A stretch of DNA of 22,532 bases from Solirubrobacterales bacterium (GTDB lineage: Bacteria > Actinomycetota > Thermoleophilia > Solirubrobacterales > 70-9). Positions 5,422-13,478 of this stretch are shown piece after piece. The translations under genes were made by a program, and so were the position numbers. Location: assembly GCA_030152805.1 (NCBI GenBank), contig JASLIG010000107.1, positions 1 to 22,532 on the forward strand, given 5' to 3'. The first letter of the stretch is position 1. Each line of letters begins with the position of its first letter. The notes beneath the pieces were generated by a model that worked only from the letters and a program-made list of their open reading frames with translations, ran no database searches and was not told where the DNA came from.

Positions 5422-7713
5422 ATGGAGTCGACGACGGGCGGGAGTTGGCCCGAGAAACGAGTCACCGAGTTCCTCGACCAGATCACGGCGGGAGGCGAGG
5501 ACTACCGCCGCCTGGTCGAGCGCCTGCCGGCGATCGTCTACGCCTCCGAGCTCGGCGAGAACGGGCGCTGGCGCTACGTCAGCCCCCAGGTCGAGGAGAT
5601 CCTCGGCTACACGCCGGAGGAATGGCTGGAAGATCCGACGCTCTGGGCGCGCCTGCTGCACCCCGACGATCGCGAGCGCGCCCTCTCGCAGGAGAGCCGC
5701 AAGACGATCGGTACCCGCAACCCGCCGCCGGTCGACTACCGGATGATCACCCGCGACGGGCGCGTCGTCTGGATCCTCGACGAGGCGGTGCTCGAGCCCG
5801 ACGAAGTCGGCACGCCGGTCTGGCACGGCGTCCTCTACGACATCACCGAGCGCAAGAACGCCGAGCAGGAGCTGCAGCGGGCCGCCGCCCAGCAGGCGGC
5901 GGTGGCGCGACTGGGAGGGCGCGCCCTGCAGGACGGCGATCCCGAGGGCCTGATGCACGAGGCGGTCGCGGTGATGAACGAGATCGAGGGGGTCGACGCG
6001 GCCTGCATCTGGGAGGTCGGCCGCGACGGTCGCCGCCTCGCCCTGCGGGCCGGACTCGAGGACAAGGTGGTCGGCTCGTCCCGCGCCTCGGCGGCGCGCG
6101 ACTCCCACGCCGGCGCTGCCCTCGACTCGCGCCTGCACGTGATCGTCGATGACTGGACCAGCGAGCGACGCTTCTCGATGCCGCCCTCGCTGCGGGTGAT
6201 GGGGGTGCGCAGCAGCCTCGCCGTGCTGATCGACGGCAAGCAGCAGCCCTTCGGCGTGCTCGACATCCACTCCACCGAGCCGAACCGCTTCGCTCCCCAG
6301 GACGTCCATTTCGTGCAGGCCTCAGCCAACGTGTTGGCCGACGCGATCGAGCGCCACGCAACCGACCAGGCGCTGCGCCATCGCGTCCTCCACGATCCGC
6401 TCACCGGCCTGCCCAACCGGCTCAGTTTCATCGATTCGCTGAACGACGCGCTCAAGCGCAGCACCGTCTCGGGCTCGCCGGTCGGGATCCTCTTCCTCGA
6501 CCTCGACAACTTCAAGCTGATCAACGACAGCATGGGCCACCACGCAGGTGACGAGCTGCTGCGCGCGGTGGCGCCCCGGCTGCGGGCCCACCTGCGCCCC
6601 GGCGACATCGTCGCCCGCTTCGGTGGCGACGAGTTCGGCATCCTCGTCGACCGCCTCGCCGACGAGGACGAGGCGGTGGCGATCGCCGACCGCATCGCCG
6701 CGGCCTTTGCCGAGCCTTACGCGATGGGCGGGGTCGAGCACTTCGTCAGCGCCAGCGTCGGCATCGCCGTCGCCCGGCCCTCGACCCGCGAGCCGGTCGA
6801 CGCCGACATGCTGATCCGCGATGCCGACGCGGCGATGTACCGGGCCAAGGAACGTGGCCGCGCCCGCTGCGAGCTCTTCGACGCGGAGATGCGAGCCGGG
6901 GCGCTGCGGCGGCTCGAGGTCGAGCGCGAGCTGCGCCAGGCGATCGAGCGCAACGAGCTGGAGCTTCACTACCAGCCGCTGCTCGCCCTGCGCAGCGGCG
7001 AAATCACCGGCCTCGAGGCCCTGGTGCGCTGGCGCCATCCCGAGCGCGGCATGCTCGATCCCAGCGACTTCGTCTCGATCGCCGAGGACAGCGGCCTGAT
7101 CGAGCCGATCGGTCGCTGGGTGCAGGAGAGCGCCTGCCGCCAAGTGCTCGAGTGGCATGAGCTGCGGCCGGATCAGCGCCCGTTCGACGTTTCAGTCAAC
7201 CTCTCGGCCCGCCAGGTCACCCATCGCGAGCTGGCCAGCTCGATCGAGGAGATCCTCGCCGGTACCGGCCTCGATCCGGTCCACCTGCGACTGGAGGTGA
7301 CCGAGAGTGTCTTGGTCGAGGAGTCGGCGACGGCGATCGGTACCCTGGAAGCGCTCAGCGACATCGGCGTCGGCCTCGTCCTCGACGACTTCGGCACCGG
7401 CTACTCCTCGCTGGCCTACCTCAACCGCTTCCCGTTCGACGCGCTGAAGATCGACCGTTCCTTCGTCGACGCGCTTGGAGTCGAACAGGAGCGCACGGCG
7501 ATCGTCGAGGCGATCATCGGCATGGCGCGGGCGCTCTCGCTCGACGTGATCGCCGAGGGGGTCGAGAACGAGCCGCAGCTATCGGAGCTGAGCCGCCTCG
7601 GTTGCGACTACGCCCAGGGCCACCTCTTCTCGCGAGCACTGCCGCCGGAGAAGATCTCGACGATGCTCAGCGAGGGAACGCCGCTCTATTCGGGGATTAC
7701 GCCCGGCAGGTAG
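5422..7713 (+). CDS. PAS-GAF-GGDEF-EAL protein (cyclic-di-GMP synthase/phosphodiesterase)
   Basis: 763 aa, soluble, no membrane segments. Domains in order: PAS (about 28-148; RYVSPQVEEILGYTPEEW, LLHPDDRERA, ending DITERKNAE), GAF (about 160-315), GGDEF (about 325-480) and EAL (about 500-745). The GGDEF domain has an intact GGDEF (401-405) and an RxxD inhibitory site RPGD (392-395) five residues before it. The EAL domain keeps EALVRW (532-537), SVNLSARQ, LEVTES, DDFGTGYSSL, LKIDRSF, EGVEN and YAQGHLFS, so the metal and catalytic residues appear complete. Both activities are therefore possible, with PAS and GAF setting the balance. The ATG at 5422 has AAGG 6 nt upstream. Its last 28 bp overlap the convergent thiY-like gene. 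The controlled output (e.g. adhesion) cannot be read from the context. Confidence 0.92.
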   Translation: MESTTGGSWPEKRVTEFLDQITAGGEDYRRLVERLPAIVYASELGENGRWRYVSPQVEEILGYTPEEWLEDPTLWARLLHPDDRERALSQESRKTIGTRNPPPVDYRMITRDGRVVWILDEAVLEPDEVGTPVWHGVLYDITERKNAEQELQRAAAQQAAVARLGGRALQDGDPEGLMHEAVAVMNEIEGVDAACIWEVGRDGRRLALRAGLEDKVVGSSRASAARDSHAGAALDSRLHVIVDDWTSERRFSMPPSLRVMGVRSSLAVLIDGKQQPFGVLDIHSTEPNRFAPQDVHFVQASANVLADAIERHATDQALRHRVLHDPLTGLPNRLSFIDSLNDALKRSTVSGSPVGILFLDLDNFKLINDSMGHHAGDELLRAVAPRLRAHLRPGDIVARFGGDEFGILVDRLADEDEAVAIADRIAAAFAEPYAMGGVEHFVSASVGIAVARPSTREPVDADMLIRDADAAMYRAKERGRARCELFDAEMRAGALRRLEVERELRQAIERNELELHYQPLLALRSGEITGLEALVRWRHPERGMLDPSDFVSIAEDSGLIEPIGRWVQESACRQVLEWHELRPDQRPFDVSVNLSARQVTHRELASSIEEILAGTGLDPVHLRLEVTESVLVEESATAIGTLEALSDIGVGLVLDDFGTGYSSLAYLNRFPFDALKIDRSFVDALGVEQERTAIVEAIIGMARALSLDVIAEGVENEPQLSELSRLGCDYAQGHLFSRALPPEKISTMLSEGTPLYSGITPGR

Positions 7714-8711
7714 TCGTTGCTGAGCAATTCCGACGTCGCCGGCAGGCCGTCGATCAGTTCGTTGTCGCGCATCCAACCGATGAACTTGCGCCACTGCTCG
7801 GGCGCCATGAAGCCGTAGGGGCGCTCGGCGCCCGAGGCCGGGCTCAGCAGCGGCAGCGTCGCCGCCAGCTCCGCGCGGGTCAGCTTCGGATCGAGATCGG
7901 GGTTGGCTTCGAGCAGCGCTTTCGCCGTTGCCTTGGGATTGCTCGCCGCCGCCAGCGTGCCGCGCGCGAGTGCGGCGATGAAGGAGCGGACCGATTGCGG
8001 TTCCTCTTCGAGGCGCTCGCGCTGCGCGACCAGCACCAGCTCGTCGTAGGTCGGCACGCCGAGCTCGTCGACCGGGGTGACGACGGGGTCCTTGCCGCGC
8101 AGCCGCAGGTCGACGCCCTCGACGTTGCTGAAGCCGCCGAGGATCGCCTGCGCCTTGCCGCCGAGGATCGCCGGCAGCAGCCCGAACCCGACGTTGACGG
8201 CCTTGACGTCATCCGACGCCAGCCGGGCGCGGGCGAGGATCGTCTTCAGGTAGGCGTCCTGGTATGGGATGCCGGCGGTGGCGACCGTCTTGCCGCGCAG
8301 CCCGCCGACGCTCTCGATGCCCGATTTCTTCAGCCAGATCATCGAGGTCAGGGGCCGGTTGACCATCGCGGCGACCGCCTTCACGTCGAGCCCCCCTTCC
8401 CGCGCGAGCACGACCTCGGGCTCGTAGGAGATCGCCAGGTCGCTGCGGCCGGCCGCCACCTGCTTGATCGGCGTCGAGGGATCAGCGGGGGTCTGGATGC
8501 TGACGTCGAGCCCCGCGTCGGCGAAGTAGCCGAGCTTCTCGGCCATGTAGATGCCCGCGTGGTCGGGGTTGGGGTAGAAGTCGAGCGTCAGCGTGAACGG
8601 CTGCGCGCGGCCGTTCACTTCCTCGCTCTTCTCACCGCAGGCGGCGAGGCCCAGGGCGAGCACGAGCAGGGCGACGGCGAGGGCAAACGCCGGGATCGGG
8701 GCGCGCTTCAT
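7686..8711 (-). CDS. thiY: ABC importer substrate-binding lipoprotein, NMT1/THI5-like (ThiY type)
   Basis: 341 aa. Type II signal peptide with lipobox LAAC; Cys25 would be lipidated and hold the protein on the outer face of the membrane. The mature part begins with FTLTLDFYPNPDHAGIYMA and continues KLGYFADAGLDVSIQTPAD, the NMT1/THI5 signature, then RSDLAISYEPEVVLARE and GLRGKTVATAGIP. The LDFYPNPDHAG and PADPSTP motifs resemble ThiY, which binds the formylaminopyrimidine precursor of thiamine, more than the taurine or sulfonate binders SsuA/TauA. Last gene of a three-gene minus-strand operon; the gap from the permease gene is 10 bp. A run of G (AGGGG) lies directly before the ATG. An aliphatic sulfonate or other nitrogen/sulfur substrate is the main alternative, given the nearby TauE/SafE gene. 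Confidence 0.8.
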   Translation of the reverse strand: MKRAPIPAFALAVALLVLALGLAACGEKSEEVNGRAQPFTLTLDFYPNPDHAGIYMAEKLGYFADAGLDVSIQTPADPSTPIKQVAAGRSDLAISYEPEVVLAREGGLDVKAVAAMVNRPLTSMIWLKKSGIESVGGLRGKTVATAGIPYQDAYLKTILARARLASDDVKAVNVGFGLLPAILGGKAQAILGGFSNVEGVDLRLRGKDPVVTPVDELGVPTYDELVLVAQRERLEEEPQSVRSFIAALARGTLAAASNPKATAKALLEANPDLDPKLTRAELAATLPLLSPASGAERPYGFMAPEQWRKFIGWMRDNELIDGLPATSELLSNDYLPGVIPE

Positions 8712-8721
8712 CCCCTGCTTT

Positions 8722-9474
8722 CTATCGCCAAGTGACGATGCGACGCTCCGCGAGGGCGAGAATCGCGAAAAGCACGATCGCCATCGCCGAGAGGATGGCG
8801 ACGGAGGCGAAGGCGCGGGCGGTCTCCAGCTGGTTCATGTCGCGGAAGATCAGCGCTCCCAGTCCCGAATCCGGAGCGGCCAGCTCGCCGAAGACCGCGC
8901 CGATCACGGCGACCGCGACGGCGATCTTGGCGCCGCTGAAGAAGAACGGCAGGGCCGACGGCGCCTCCACTCTGAGCAGGATCTGACCGCGCGAGGCGTC
9001 GAGCGTGCGCATCATCTTGGTCGCCTCCGGGTCGACCGAGCCAAGGCCGTCGAGGGTGTTCACGGTGATCGGGAAGAAGCAGACCAGGGCGATCACGATC
9101 AGCGTCGGGCCGATCCCGAAGCCGAACCAGACGACCAGAATCGGAGCGATCACGATGATCGGGATGGTCTGGGAGGCGACCACGAGCGGATGGAGAGCCA
9201 GGCGCACGGTTTCAGACAGGTGCATGGCGACGGCGAAGGCGACGCCCGCCACGAGGGCGCAGGCGAAGCCCAGCAGCACCTCTTCGAGCGTGACCCAGGC
9301 GTTTTCCGCGAGCAGCGCGCGGCTCTGCCAGAGTGATTCGGCGATTTCGGCGGGGGAGGGCACGAGGAAGCTTTCGACGTTGAGCAGGCCGGCGAGCACG
9401 CCGCTGCTGGCGGCGAGCTGCCAGGTGCCGATCAGGGCGGCCAGCAACAGCGCGGGGAGGAACCAGCGCTTCAT
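8722..9474 (-). CDS. thiX: ABC importer permease (ThiX type)
   Basis: 250 aa, about six membrane helices (first about 7-30). Belongs to the binding-protein-dependent permease family of the SsuC/TauC/ThiX group. The EAA cytoplasmic loop that docks on the ATPase is visible as DPEATKMMRTLDASRGQILL followed by RVEAPSALPFFFSGAKIAV. LVVASQTIPIIVIAPILVVWFGFG is the typical helix pair before it. The ATG at 9472-9474 overlaps the TGA of the ATPase gene by 4 nt (ATGA), so translation is coupled. It would form a homodimeric channel with two copies of the ATPase. Confidence 0.85.
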   Translation of the reverse strand: MKRWFLPALLLAALIGTWQLAASSGVLAGLLNVESFLVPSPAEIAESLWQSRALLAENAWVTLEEVLLGFACALVAGVAFAVAMHLSETVRLALHPLVVASQTIPIIVIAPILVVWFGFGIGPTLIVIALVCFFPITVNTLDGLGSVDPEATKMMRTLDASRGQILLRVEAPSALPFFFSGAKIAVAVAVIGAVFGELAAPDSGLGALIFRDMNQLETARAFASVAILSAMAIVLFAILALAERRIVTWR

Positions 9475-10334
9475 CCGGTGATCCTCTCTTCGCTCGGCGC
9501 CGCAAGAGCGCCCCGTCCCTCGCGCAGAGCCTGCATCGCCCGCTCGCGCACGGCGACGAAGGCGGGGTCGGTCACGGTCTCGTCGCGATCGGCTGCGCGC
9601 GGTGCGGGGGCGCTGAGCAGCTCGACCACGCGCGCGGGCCGCCCCGAGAGAACCGCGACCTGGTCGCAGAGGTAGAGCGCCTCCTCGATGTCGTGGGTGA
9701 CGAGGACGACCGTGCGCGGGTTGTCCTCCAGCGCTCGCGCCAGCCAGCCCTGCATCTCAGCCCGGGTGATTGCGTCGAGCGAGGCGAAGGGCTCGTCGAG
9801 GGCGAGCAGCGGCTTGCCGGCGATCAGCGTGCGCAGGAAGGCGACCCGCTGGCGCATCCCCCCCGAGAGTTTGGCCGGCGAGAAGCGCTCGAAGCCTGCG
9901 AGGCCGAAGCGCTCGAACAGCCGGTCGGCCTCGGCGCGAGCCCGGCGCCGCCGTATGCCCTGATTGCGCAGGGCGAGCGCCGCGTTGTCGATCGCTGAGA
10001 GCCAGGGCAGCAGCAGGTCGCGCTGGGGCATGAAGGCGCAGTGGCCGAGCCGGCCCGTCGCGGTGGCGGCGGAGCCGACTTCGATCTTGCCCCGTCGCGG
10101 CTCCTGCAGGCCGACGATCAGCTCGAGCAGGGTCGACTTGCCGCACCCGGATGGGCCGACCAGCCCCAGCACCGAGTTGGCGGGCGCGGCCAGATCGAGC
10201 CGCTCGATCACCTCGAGCTCCGCATAGGAATGTCCCAAGCCGCGCACGGAGAGGGCCCGCTCGTTGGAGGCAGGCATGGCGGTCACGCTGGCGAAGTCCT
10301 CGGCTTCGGCGGGCATCTTGGTATCCTGGCGCAC
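9471..10334 (-). CDS. thiZ: ABC importer ATP-binding protein (ThiZ type)
   Basis: 287 aa. Seen: Walker A GPSGCGKS (60-67), Q-loop MPQRDLLLPW, ABC signature LSGGMRQR, Walker B LLALDEPF, D-loop ASLDA and switch histidine VTHDIEEAL. This is the SsuB/TauB/ThiZ subgroup. Energises uptake by the co-encoded permease. First gene of the operon. The GTG start (10332-10334) is chosen because AGGAG (10344-10340) lies 5 nt upstream; the in-frame ATG six codons on (residue 7) has no site. The Shine-Dalgarno lies in the arm of a perfect inverted repeat (listed separately), pointing to control at this position. No TPP riboswitch core is recognisable upstream. Confidence 0.85.
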   Translation of the reverse strand: MRQDTKMPAEAEDFASVTAMPASNERALSVRGLGHSYAELEVIERLDLAAPANSVLGLVGPSGCGKSTLLELIVGLQEPRRGKIEVGSAATATGRLGHCAFMPQRDLLLPWLSAIDNAALALRNQGIRRRRARAEADRLFERFGLAGFERFSPAKLSGGMRQRVAFLRTLIAGKPLLALDEPFASLDAITRAEMQGWLARALEDNPRTVVLVTHDIEEALYLCDQVAVLSGRPARVVELLSAPAPRAADRDETVTDPAFVAVRERAMQALREGRGALAAPSEERITG

Positions 10335-10340
10335 TCGCGC

Positions 10341-10361
10341 TCCTGACCTAAGAGGTCAGGA
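10341..10361. promoter_or_regulatory. Perfect 9-bp inverted repeat between thiZ-like and tauE-like genes: operator or RNA hairpin over a ribosome site
   Basis: TCCTGACCT (10341-10349), AAG, AGGTCAGGA (10353-10361). In the divergent gap it could be the operator of a dimeric regulator; a Rrf2 protein is encoded 1 kb away. On the minus-strand transcript the same repeat folds into a hairpin whose 3' arm includes four of the five bases of the AGGAG ribosome site of the thiZ-like gene, so it could also block translation. Confidence 0.55.
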
Positions 10362-10395
10362 AAGTCGAATTAGCACCACTCAGCGCGGAACTCAT

Positions 10396-11325
10396 ATGGA
10401 CCCGGCAATCATCGTCTTCGGACTAGGAATCGGCGTACTCGTCGGCATGACCGGCATGGGCGGGGGATCGCTGATGACCCCCCTGCTGATCCTCATCTTC
10501 GGCATCCAGCCGACGACCGCGATCGGCACCGACATCTTCTACTCGGCGGTGACGAAGACGGTCGGCGGCTGGCGCCACCTGCGCATGAAGACGGTGAACT
10601 TGGAGCTGGTCAAGTGGCTGGCGATGGGCTCGGTCCCGGCGGCGGTCGCCGGCGTGGCGATCGTCTCGGTGCTGCAGGACCACATCGGCGAAGACCGCCT
10701 CGACTCGCTCGTCTACGCCGTGCTCGGCGGCACGCTGCTGATGGTCGGCATCATCACCCTGACCCGGGCCCTGATCCTGCGCGACCTCGTGCAGGAGCGC
10801 GACCGCTTCGACGTCGAGCGGCGTCACAAGGTCGCCGCCGTCGCGATCGGCGCTACCACCGGCCTCGTCATCGGCGTCACGTCGGCCGGCTCGGGCACGG
10901 TGATCGCGATCCTCTTGATCGCGATCTACCGCCTCGCGCCGAAGAAGGTGGTGGGCACCGACGTCTTCCACGCCGCCATCCTGCTCTGGGCCGCCGGCAT
11001 CGCGCACTGGATCGGCGGCAACGTCGATTTCACCCTCGCCGCCAACATCCTGATCGGCTCGATCCCCGGCGTCGTCATCGGCGCCGCGCTCTCCAGCAAA
11101 GCCCCTCAGGGCTTCATCCGCACCGCCCTCGGCGTCGTCCTCGTCGGCTCCGGCATCGTCACGATTCAGAAGGGCGACCCCAACGTCTGGCCGATCGCCG
11201 CCGCGGTCGCCGCCCTCGGCCTCGGGGCGATCCTCGCCGCGCCCCGCATCCTCCACCGCCGCCGCGAAAAGGAAGCGCAAGCCGCCGCTCGTGCCCAGGC
11301 GCTGGCGCCGGATGCAACCGGCTGA
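10396..11325 (+). CDS. TauE/SafE family membrane permease (TSUP)
   Basis: 309 aa from the ATG at 10396, about eight membrane helices in two similar halves. The first half opens with GIGVLVGMTGMGGGSLMTPL and the second with GATTGLVIGVTSAGSGTVIA, the glycine-rich repeat typical of the family. Members export sulfite or sulfoacetate, or move other organic anions. Here the Rrf2 regulator 18 bp downstream, in the same direction, suggests a sulfur-related role. A long basic, Ala-rich C-terminal tail follows the last helix. GGA 6 nt before the ATG is a weak ribosome site. An upstream in-frame extension to 10264 runs through the intergenic inverted repeat and is not credible. Confidence 0.85.
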   Translation: MDPAIIVFGLGIGVLVGMTGMGGGSLMTPLLILIFGIQPTTAIGTDIFYSAVTKTVGGWRHLRMKTVNLELVKWLAMGSVPAAVAGVAIVSVLQDHIGEDRLDSLVYAVLGGTLLMVGIITLTRALILRDLVQERDRFDVERRHKVAAVAIGATTGLVIGVTSAGSGTVIAILLIAIYRLAPKKVVGTDVFHAAILLWAAGIAHWIGGNVDFTLAANILIGSIPGVVIGAALSSKAPQGFIRTALGVVLVGSGIVTIQKGDPNVWPIAAAVAALGLGAILAAPRILHRRREKEAQAAARAQALAPDATG

Positions 11326-11343
11326 CTGATTTACTAGCTGCAT

Positions 11344-11799
11344 ATGCGCGTATCGGCAAAGGCTGACTATGCGGTCCGTGCTGCGGCAGAGCTTGCCGCG
11401 GCTGAGGAGGGACCGGTCAAGGGCGAGAAGCTCGCCGACGCACAGGACATCCCGCTGCAGTTCCTGGAGCACATCCTGCTCGAGCTGAAGCACGCGGGCA
11501 TCGTCCGCGCCCGCCGCGGGGCCAAGGGCGGCTACTGGCTAGCCAAGCCGGCCGACGAGGTGACGATTGCCGACGTCGTGCGCGCGGTCGAGGGGCCGAT
11601 CGCCCACGTGCAGTCGGCGCCGCCGGAGTCGATCGAGTACCGCGGCAACGCCGAGCACTTGCAGGAGGTCTGGATCGCAGTCCGCGCCAGCCTGCGCACG
11701 GTGCTCGAGCACGTCACCCTCGCCGACCTGGTCAGCGGCCAGCTGCCCAGTGAGGTGGGGGCCCTCGCTGCTCAGCCGGACGCCTGGGTAGCGCGCTGA
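11344..11799 (+). CDS. Rrf2-family transcriptional regulator without cysteines
   Basis: 151 aa. N-terminal winged helix: MRVSAKADYAVRAAAELA, helix-turn-helix around KGEKLADAQDIPLQFLEHIL, wing RRGAKGGYWLAKPADEVTI, then the dimerisation helix. IscR- and NsrR-like members carry three cysteines in the loop after DVVRAVEG to hold an Fe-S cluster. Here that loop (GPIAHVQSAPPESIEYRG) and the whole protein have none, so it cannot be an Fe-S sensor of that kind. It resembles CymR-type members, which control sulfur metabolism through a partner enzyme. Placed 18 bp after the TauE/SafE gene with no clear ribosome site, it is probably co-transcribed. The inverted repeat at 10341-10361 is a candidate target. 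Confidence 0.88.
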   Translation: MRVSAKADYAVRAAAELAAAEEGPVKGEKLADAQDIPLQFLEHILLELKHAGIVRARRGAKGGYWLAKPADEVTIADVVRAVEGPIAHVQSAPPESIEYRGNAEHLQEVWIAVRASLRTVLEHVTLADLVSGQLPSEVGALAAQPDAWVAR

Positions 11800-11810
11800 C
11801 GATTCGAATA

Positions 11811-11816
11811 TATGAT
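11811..11816 (+). promoter_or_regulatory. -10-like TATGAT before the secreted-protein gene
   Basis: TATGAT lies in the AT-rich ATATATGAT island just after the Rrf2 stop. Initiation would fall near 11823, leaving about 25 nt of leader that contains the AAGGGGGG ribosome site at 11833-11840. Unlike many genes here, this one is leadered. No -35 is evident. Confidence 0.4.
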
Positions 11817-11848
11817 CGCGCCCTGACTGCGGCAAGGGGGGATGATCG

Positions 11849-12787
11849 ATGCGCCGTTTGATATGCCTCGTGGGGGCCATGGCCGCGTGCTTCGCGTGCG
11901 TATCCCCGGCTTCGGCCGCGATCGTTTCAACTGGATTCCTGTCGTTCGGCGACGGTTCGGGGGGAGCGTTCTCCCTGAAGGCGAGCAACGGCTACTCGAT
12001 CGGGGTGTCCGGCTTCGGCGGGAGGGTCAGCGTCGGCGTCGGTGGGCGCCACGGGGCGGCCTCCTACACGGTGCGAGGTCGAACTTCGCCGGACCGGATC
12101 GTGGCCAGGATCGGCAGTCGCGGTCGAGTGGACGTGCGCTTCGAGCAGACCGAGGGCTACCGGCTGACGAGGCCGCCGAAGCGCTGCGAGGGGCCGCCGC
12201 GGGTCAAGCGCTTCGGTGTTTTCATCGGCACGATCCTGTTTCGCGGCGAGCGCGGCTACACCCGCGTCGACGAGGCCAGGGCACGGGGCACGTCCTACGT
12301 CGAGTCACGCTGGAAATGCAGGCGGCGCCACCACGGCAAGGTCGTCCCCAAACCCGAATCCGGCGGCGGAGAAGGCGAGCAGCCGACCGCGCTCGAGGTC
12401 GAAACGCGCGACCACCGCATCGTCTTCTACGCCTTCGGGGCGCCGCCCGGAGAAGGCGGCCAGACGCTTTTCCTGGCCCAGATTCAGGAACACCGAAAGC
12501 GCATGGACGTCTCCCGCTTCGCCTTCGTCCCCGGCCCCGCCAAGGACTTCGAATTCGACGAAGGACTGACTTCGGCCACGGTTCGACCCCCGGAGCCCTT
12601 CCGCGGCTCGGCCACCTTCACGCACGGAGCGAAGGACTCCACGCGCTGGACGGGAACGCTGCGCGTCGACCTGCCGGGAGCGCCGCACCTGGCGCTCACC
12701 GGCGATCGCTTCAAGGCGGTGCTGGAGCAGCCGCCCTTTGCCCGCCCGCTCAGGGCGCTAGGCGGAAGGGTGGGTACTGGTCCGTAA
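11849..12787 (+). CDS. Secreted hypothetical protein
   Basis: 312 aa. The signal peptide is clear: basic MRR, hydrophobic core to about residue 20, cleavage after SPASA (about 24). The mature chain is rich in Gly, Arg and beta-type alternation (YSIGVSGFGGRVSVGVGG), with two cysteines (in RCEGP and WKCRR) and a central motif FIGTILFRGERGYTRVDEA. It looks like a beta-sandwich extracellular protein; similar secreted families are, from memory, common in Solirubrobacterales, but I cannot assign a function. The ATG at 11849 has AAGGGGGG 8 nt upstream. An overlapping frame (11842-12804) is open but arginine-rich and lacks a signal peptide. The last 38 bp overlap the convergent DUF4389 gene. Confidence 0.7.
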   Translation: MRRLICLVGAMAACFACVSPASAAIVSTGFLSFGDGSGGAFSLKASNGYSIGVSGFGGRVSVGVGGRHGAASYTVRGRTSPDRIVARIGSRGRVDVRFEQTEGYRLTRPPKRCEGPPRVKRFGVFIGTILFRGERGYTRVDEARARGTSYVESRWKCRRRHHGKVVPKPESGGGEGEQPTALEVETRDHRIVFYAFGAPPGEGGQTLFLAQIQEHRKRMDVSRFAFVPGPAKDFEFDEGLTSATVRPPEPFRGSATFTHGAKDSTRWTGTLRVDLPGAPHLALTGDRFKAVLEQPPFARPLRALGGRVGTGP

Positions 12788-13379
12788 CCAGGGCGAAGGC
12801 GTAGCCGACGACACGGTTGTGCCAGCGGATCGTGCCCTCGACGAATTTGAAGATGCCGCGCGGGTAGCGGCCGGTGAAGAGGATCGCGAACCAGGCTGCG
12901 ATCACGGAAAAGAAGACGCCGATGTAGAGGAAGAAGAGCACGACGTAGTGCGGGATCGCCAGCAGCCACTTGACCAGCGGCATGCCGCGCTGCAGCTGTT
13001 GGGCATCGGGGTAGGCAAAGTCGAGGCGGACAGCCTGCTGATCGTCGGTGGAGGGGTATTCGTCGTCCATCAGGGCGAAGTAGACGCCGATCCTGTTGGT
13101 GAAGCGCAGCAGTTCGAGGTTCCAGTCATACCACCAGCGCGGGTACTTCTGGCGGAAGAGCAGCATCAGCACGATCGGTACGAAGACGACGCTGCCAGCG
13201 GCGATCGAGCCGCCGTACTCAGCGCCGGTCGCACCGACATGACCGGCTCCCCCTCCGGGCAGCAGCTCCACGAGGATCGCGATCGGGATCACGACGAAGA
13301 TCCGGAAGAACGTCGAGAGCCGGTTGAGTTTGCGGTCCGGATAGTCGACGGAGAACGTGACTGGGTAGGACGGTGGCAT
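12750..13379 (-). CDS. DUF4389 membrane protein
   Basis: 209 aa. Two clear membrane segments, FFRIFVVIPIAILVELL (about 24-40) and SIAAGSVVFVPIVLMLLF (about 58-75), then a long hydrophobic stretch KWLLAIPHYVVLFFLYIGVF with following helix (about 137-170). Two copies of a similar unit are visible: YPRWWYDWNLELLRFTNRIG...DDEYPS and YPRGIFKFVEGTIRWHNRVV...TDQYPPF. This repeat is the DUF4389 hallmark; the function is unknown. The ATG at 13377-13379 has AAAGGGGAG about 5 nt upstream. The 99-bp gap to the methyltransferase gene shows no clear promoter, so the two may be co-transcribed. Confidence 0.8.
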   Translation of the reverse strand: MPPSYPVTFSVDYPDRKLNRLSTFFRIFVVIPIAILVELLPGGGAGHVGATGAEYGGSIAAGSVVFVPIVLMLLFRQKYPRWWYDWNLELLRFTNRIGVYFALMDDEYPSTDDQQAVRLDFAYPDAQQLQRGMPLVKWLLAIPHYVVLFFLYIGVFFSVIAAWFAILFTGRYPRGIFKFVEGTIRWHNRVVGYAFALVTDQYPPFRLAP

Positions 13380-13478
13380 TGCTCTCCCCTTTCGGTTGTG
13401 GGGATGAGTACTAGCGGTCTGCTGCCAATCCCTTCCGCTGCAACGCTTGGTCCACCGGGTGGTTGCCCCGGCGCCCGC

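Noticed and set aside
3018..5486. 822-codon open frame on the minus strand
   Set aside because: It is antisense to three well-supported genes with clear domain motifs, and is low-complexity. Long antisense frames are expected at this GC content.
7686..10334. Sulfonate/taurine importer (SsuABC/TauABC) instead of ThiXYZ
   Set aside because: The binding protein has NMT1/THI5 motifs (LDFYPNPDHAG, PADPSTP) that fit ThiY better. The sulfur neighbour keeps this as an alternative, not the main call.
10335..10395. TPP riboswitch upstream of the ThiXYZ-like operon
   Set aside because: The leader is short and lacks the conserved CUGAGA and GGGU...AUGCC core; only a simple inverted repeat is present.
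11842..12804. Alternative +1 frame over the secreted-protein gene
   Set aside because: Arginine-rich, no signal peptide; the 11849 frame has a proper ribosome site and a signal sequence.
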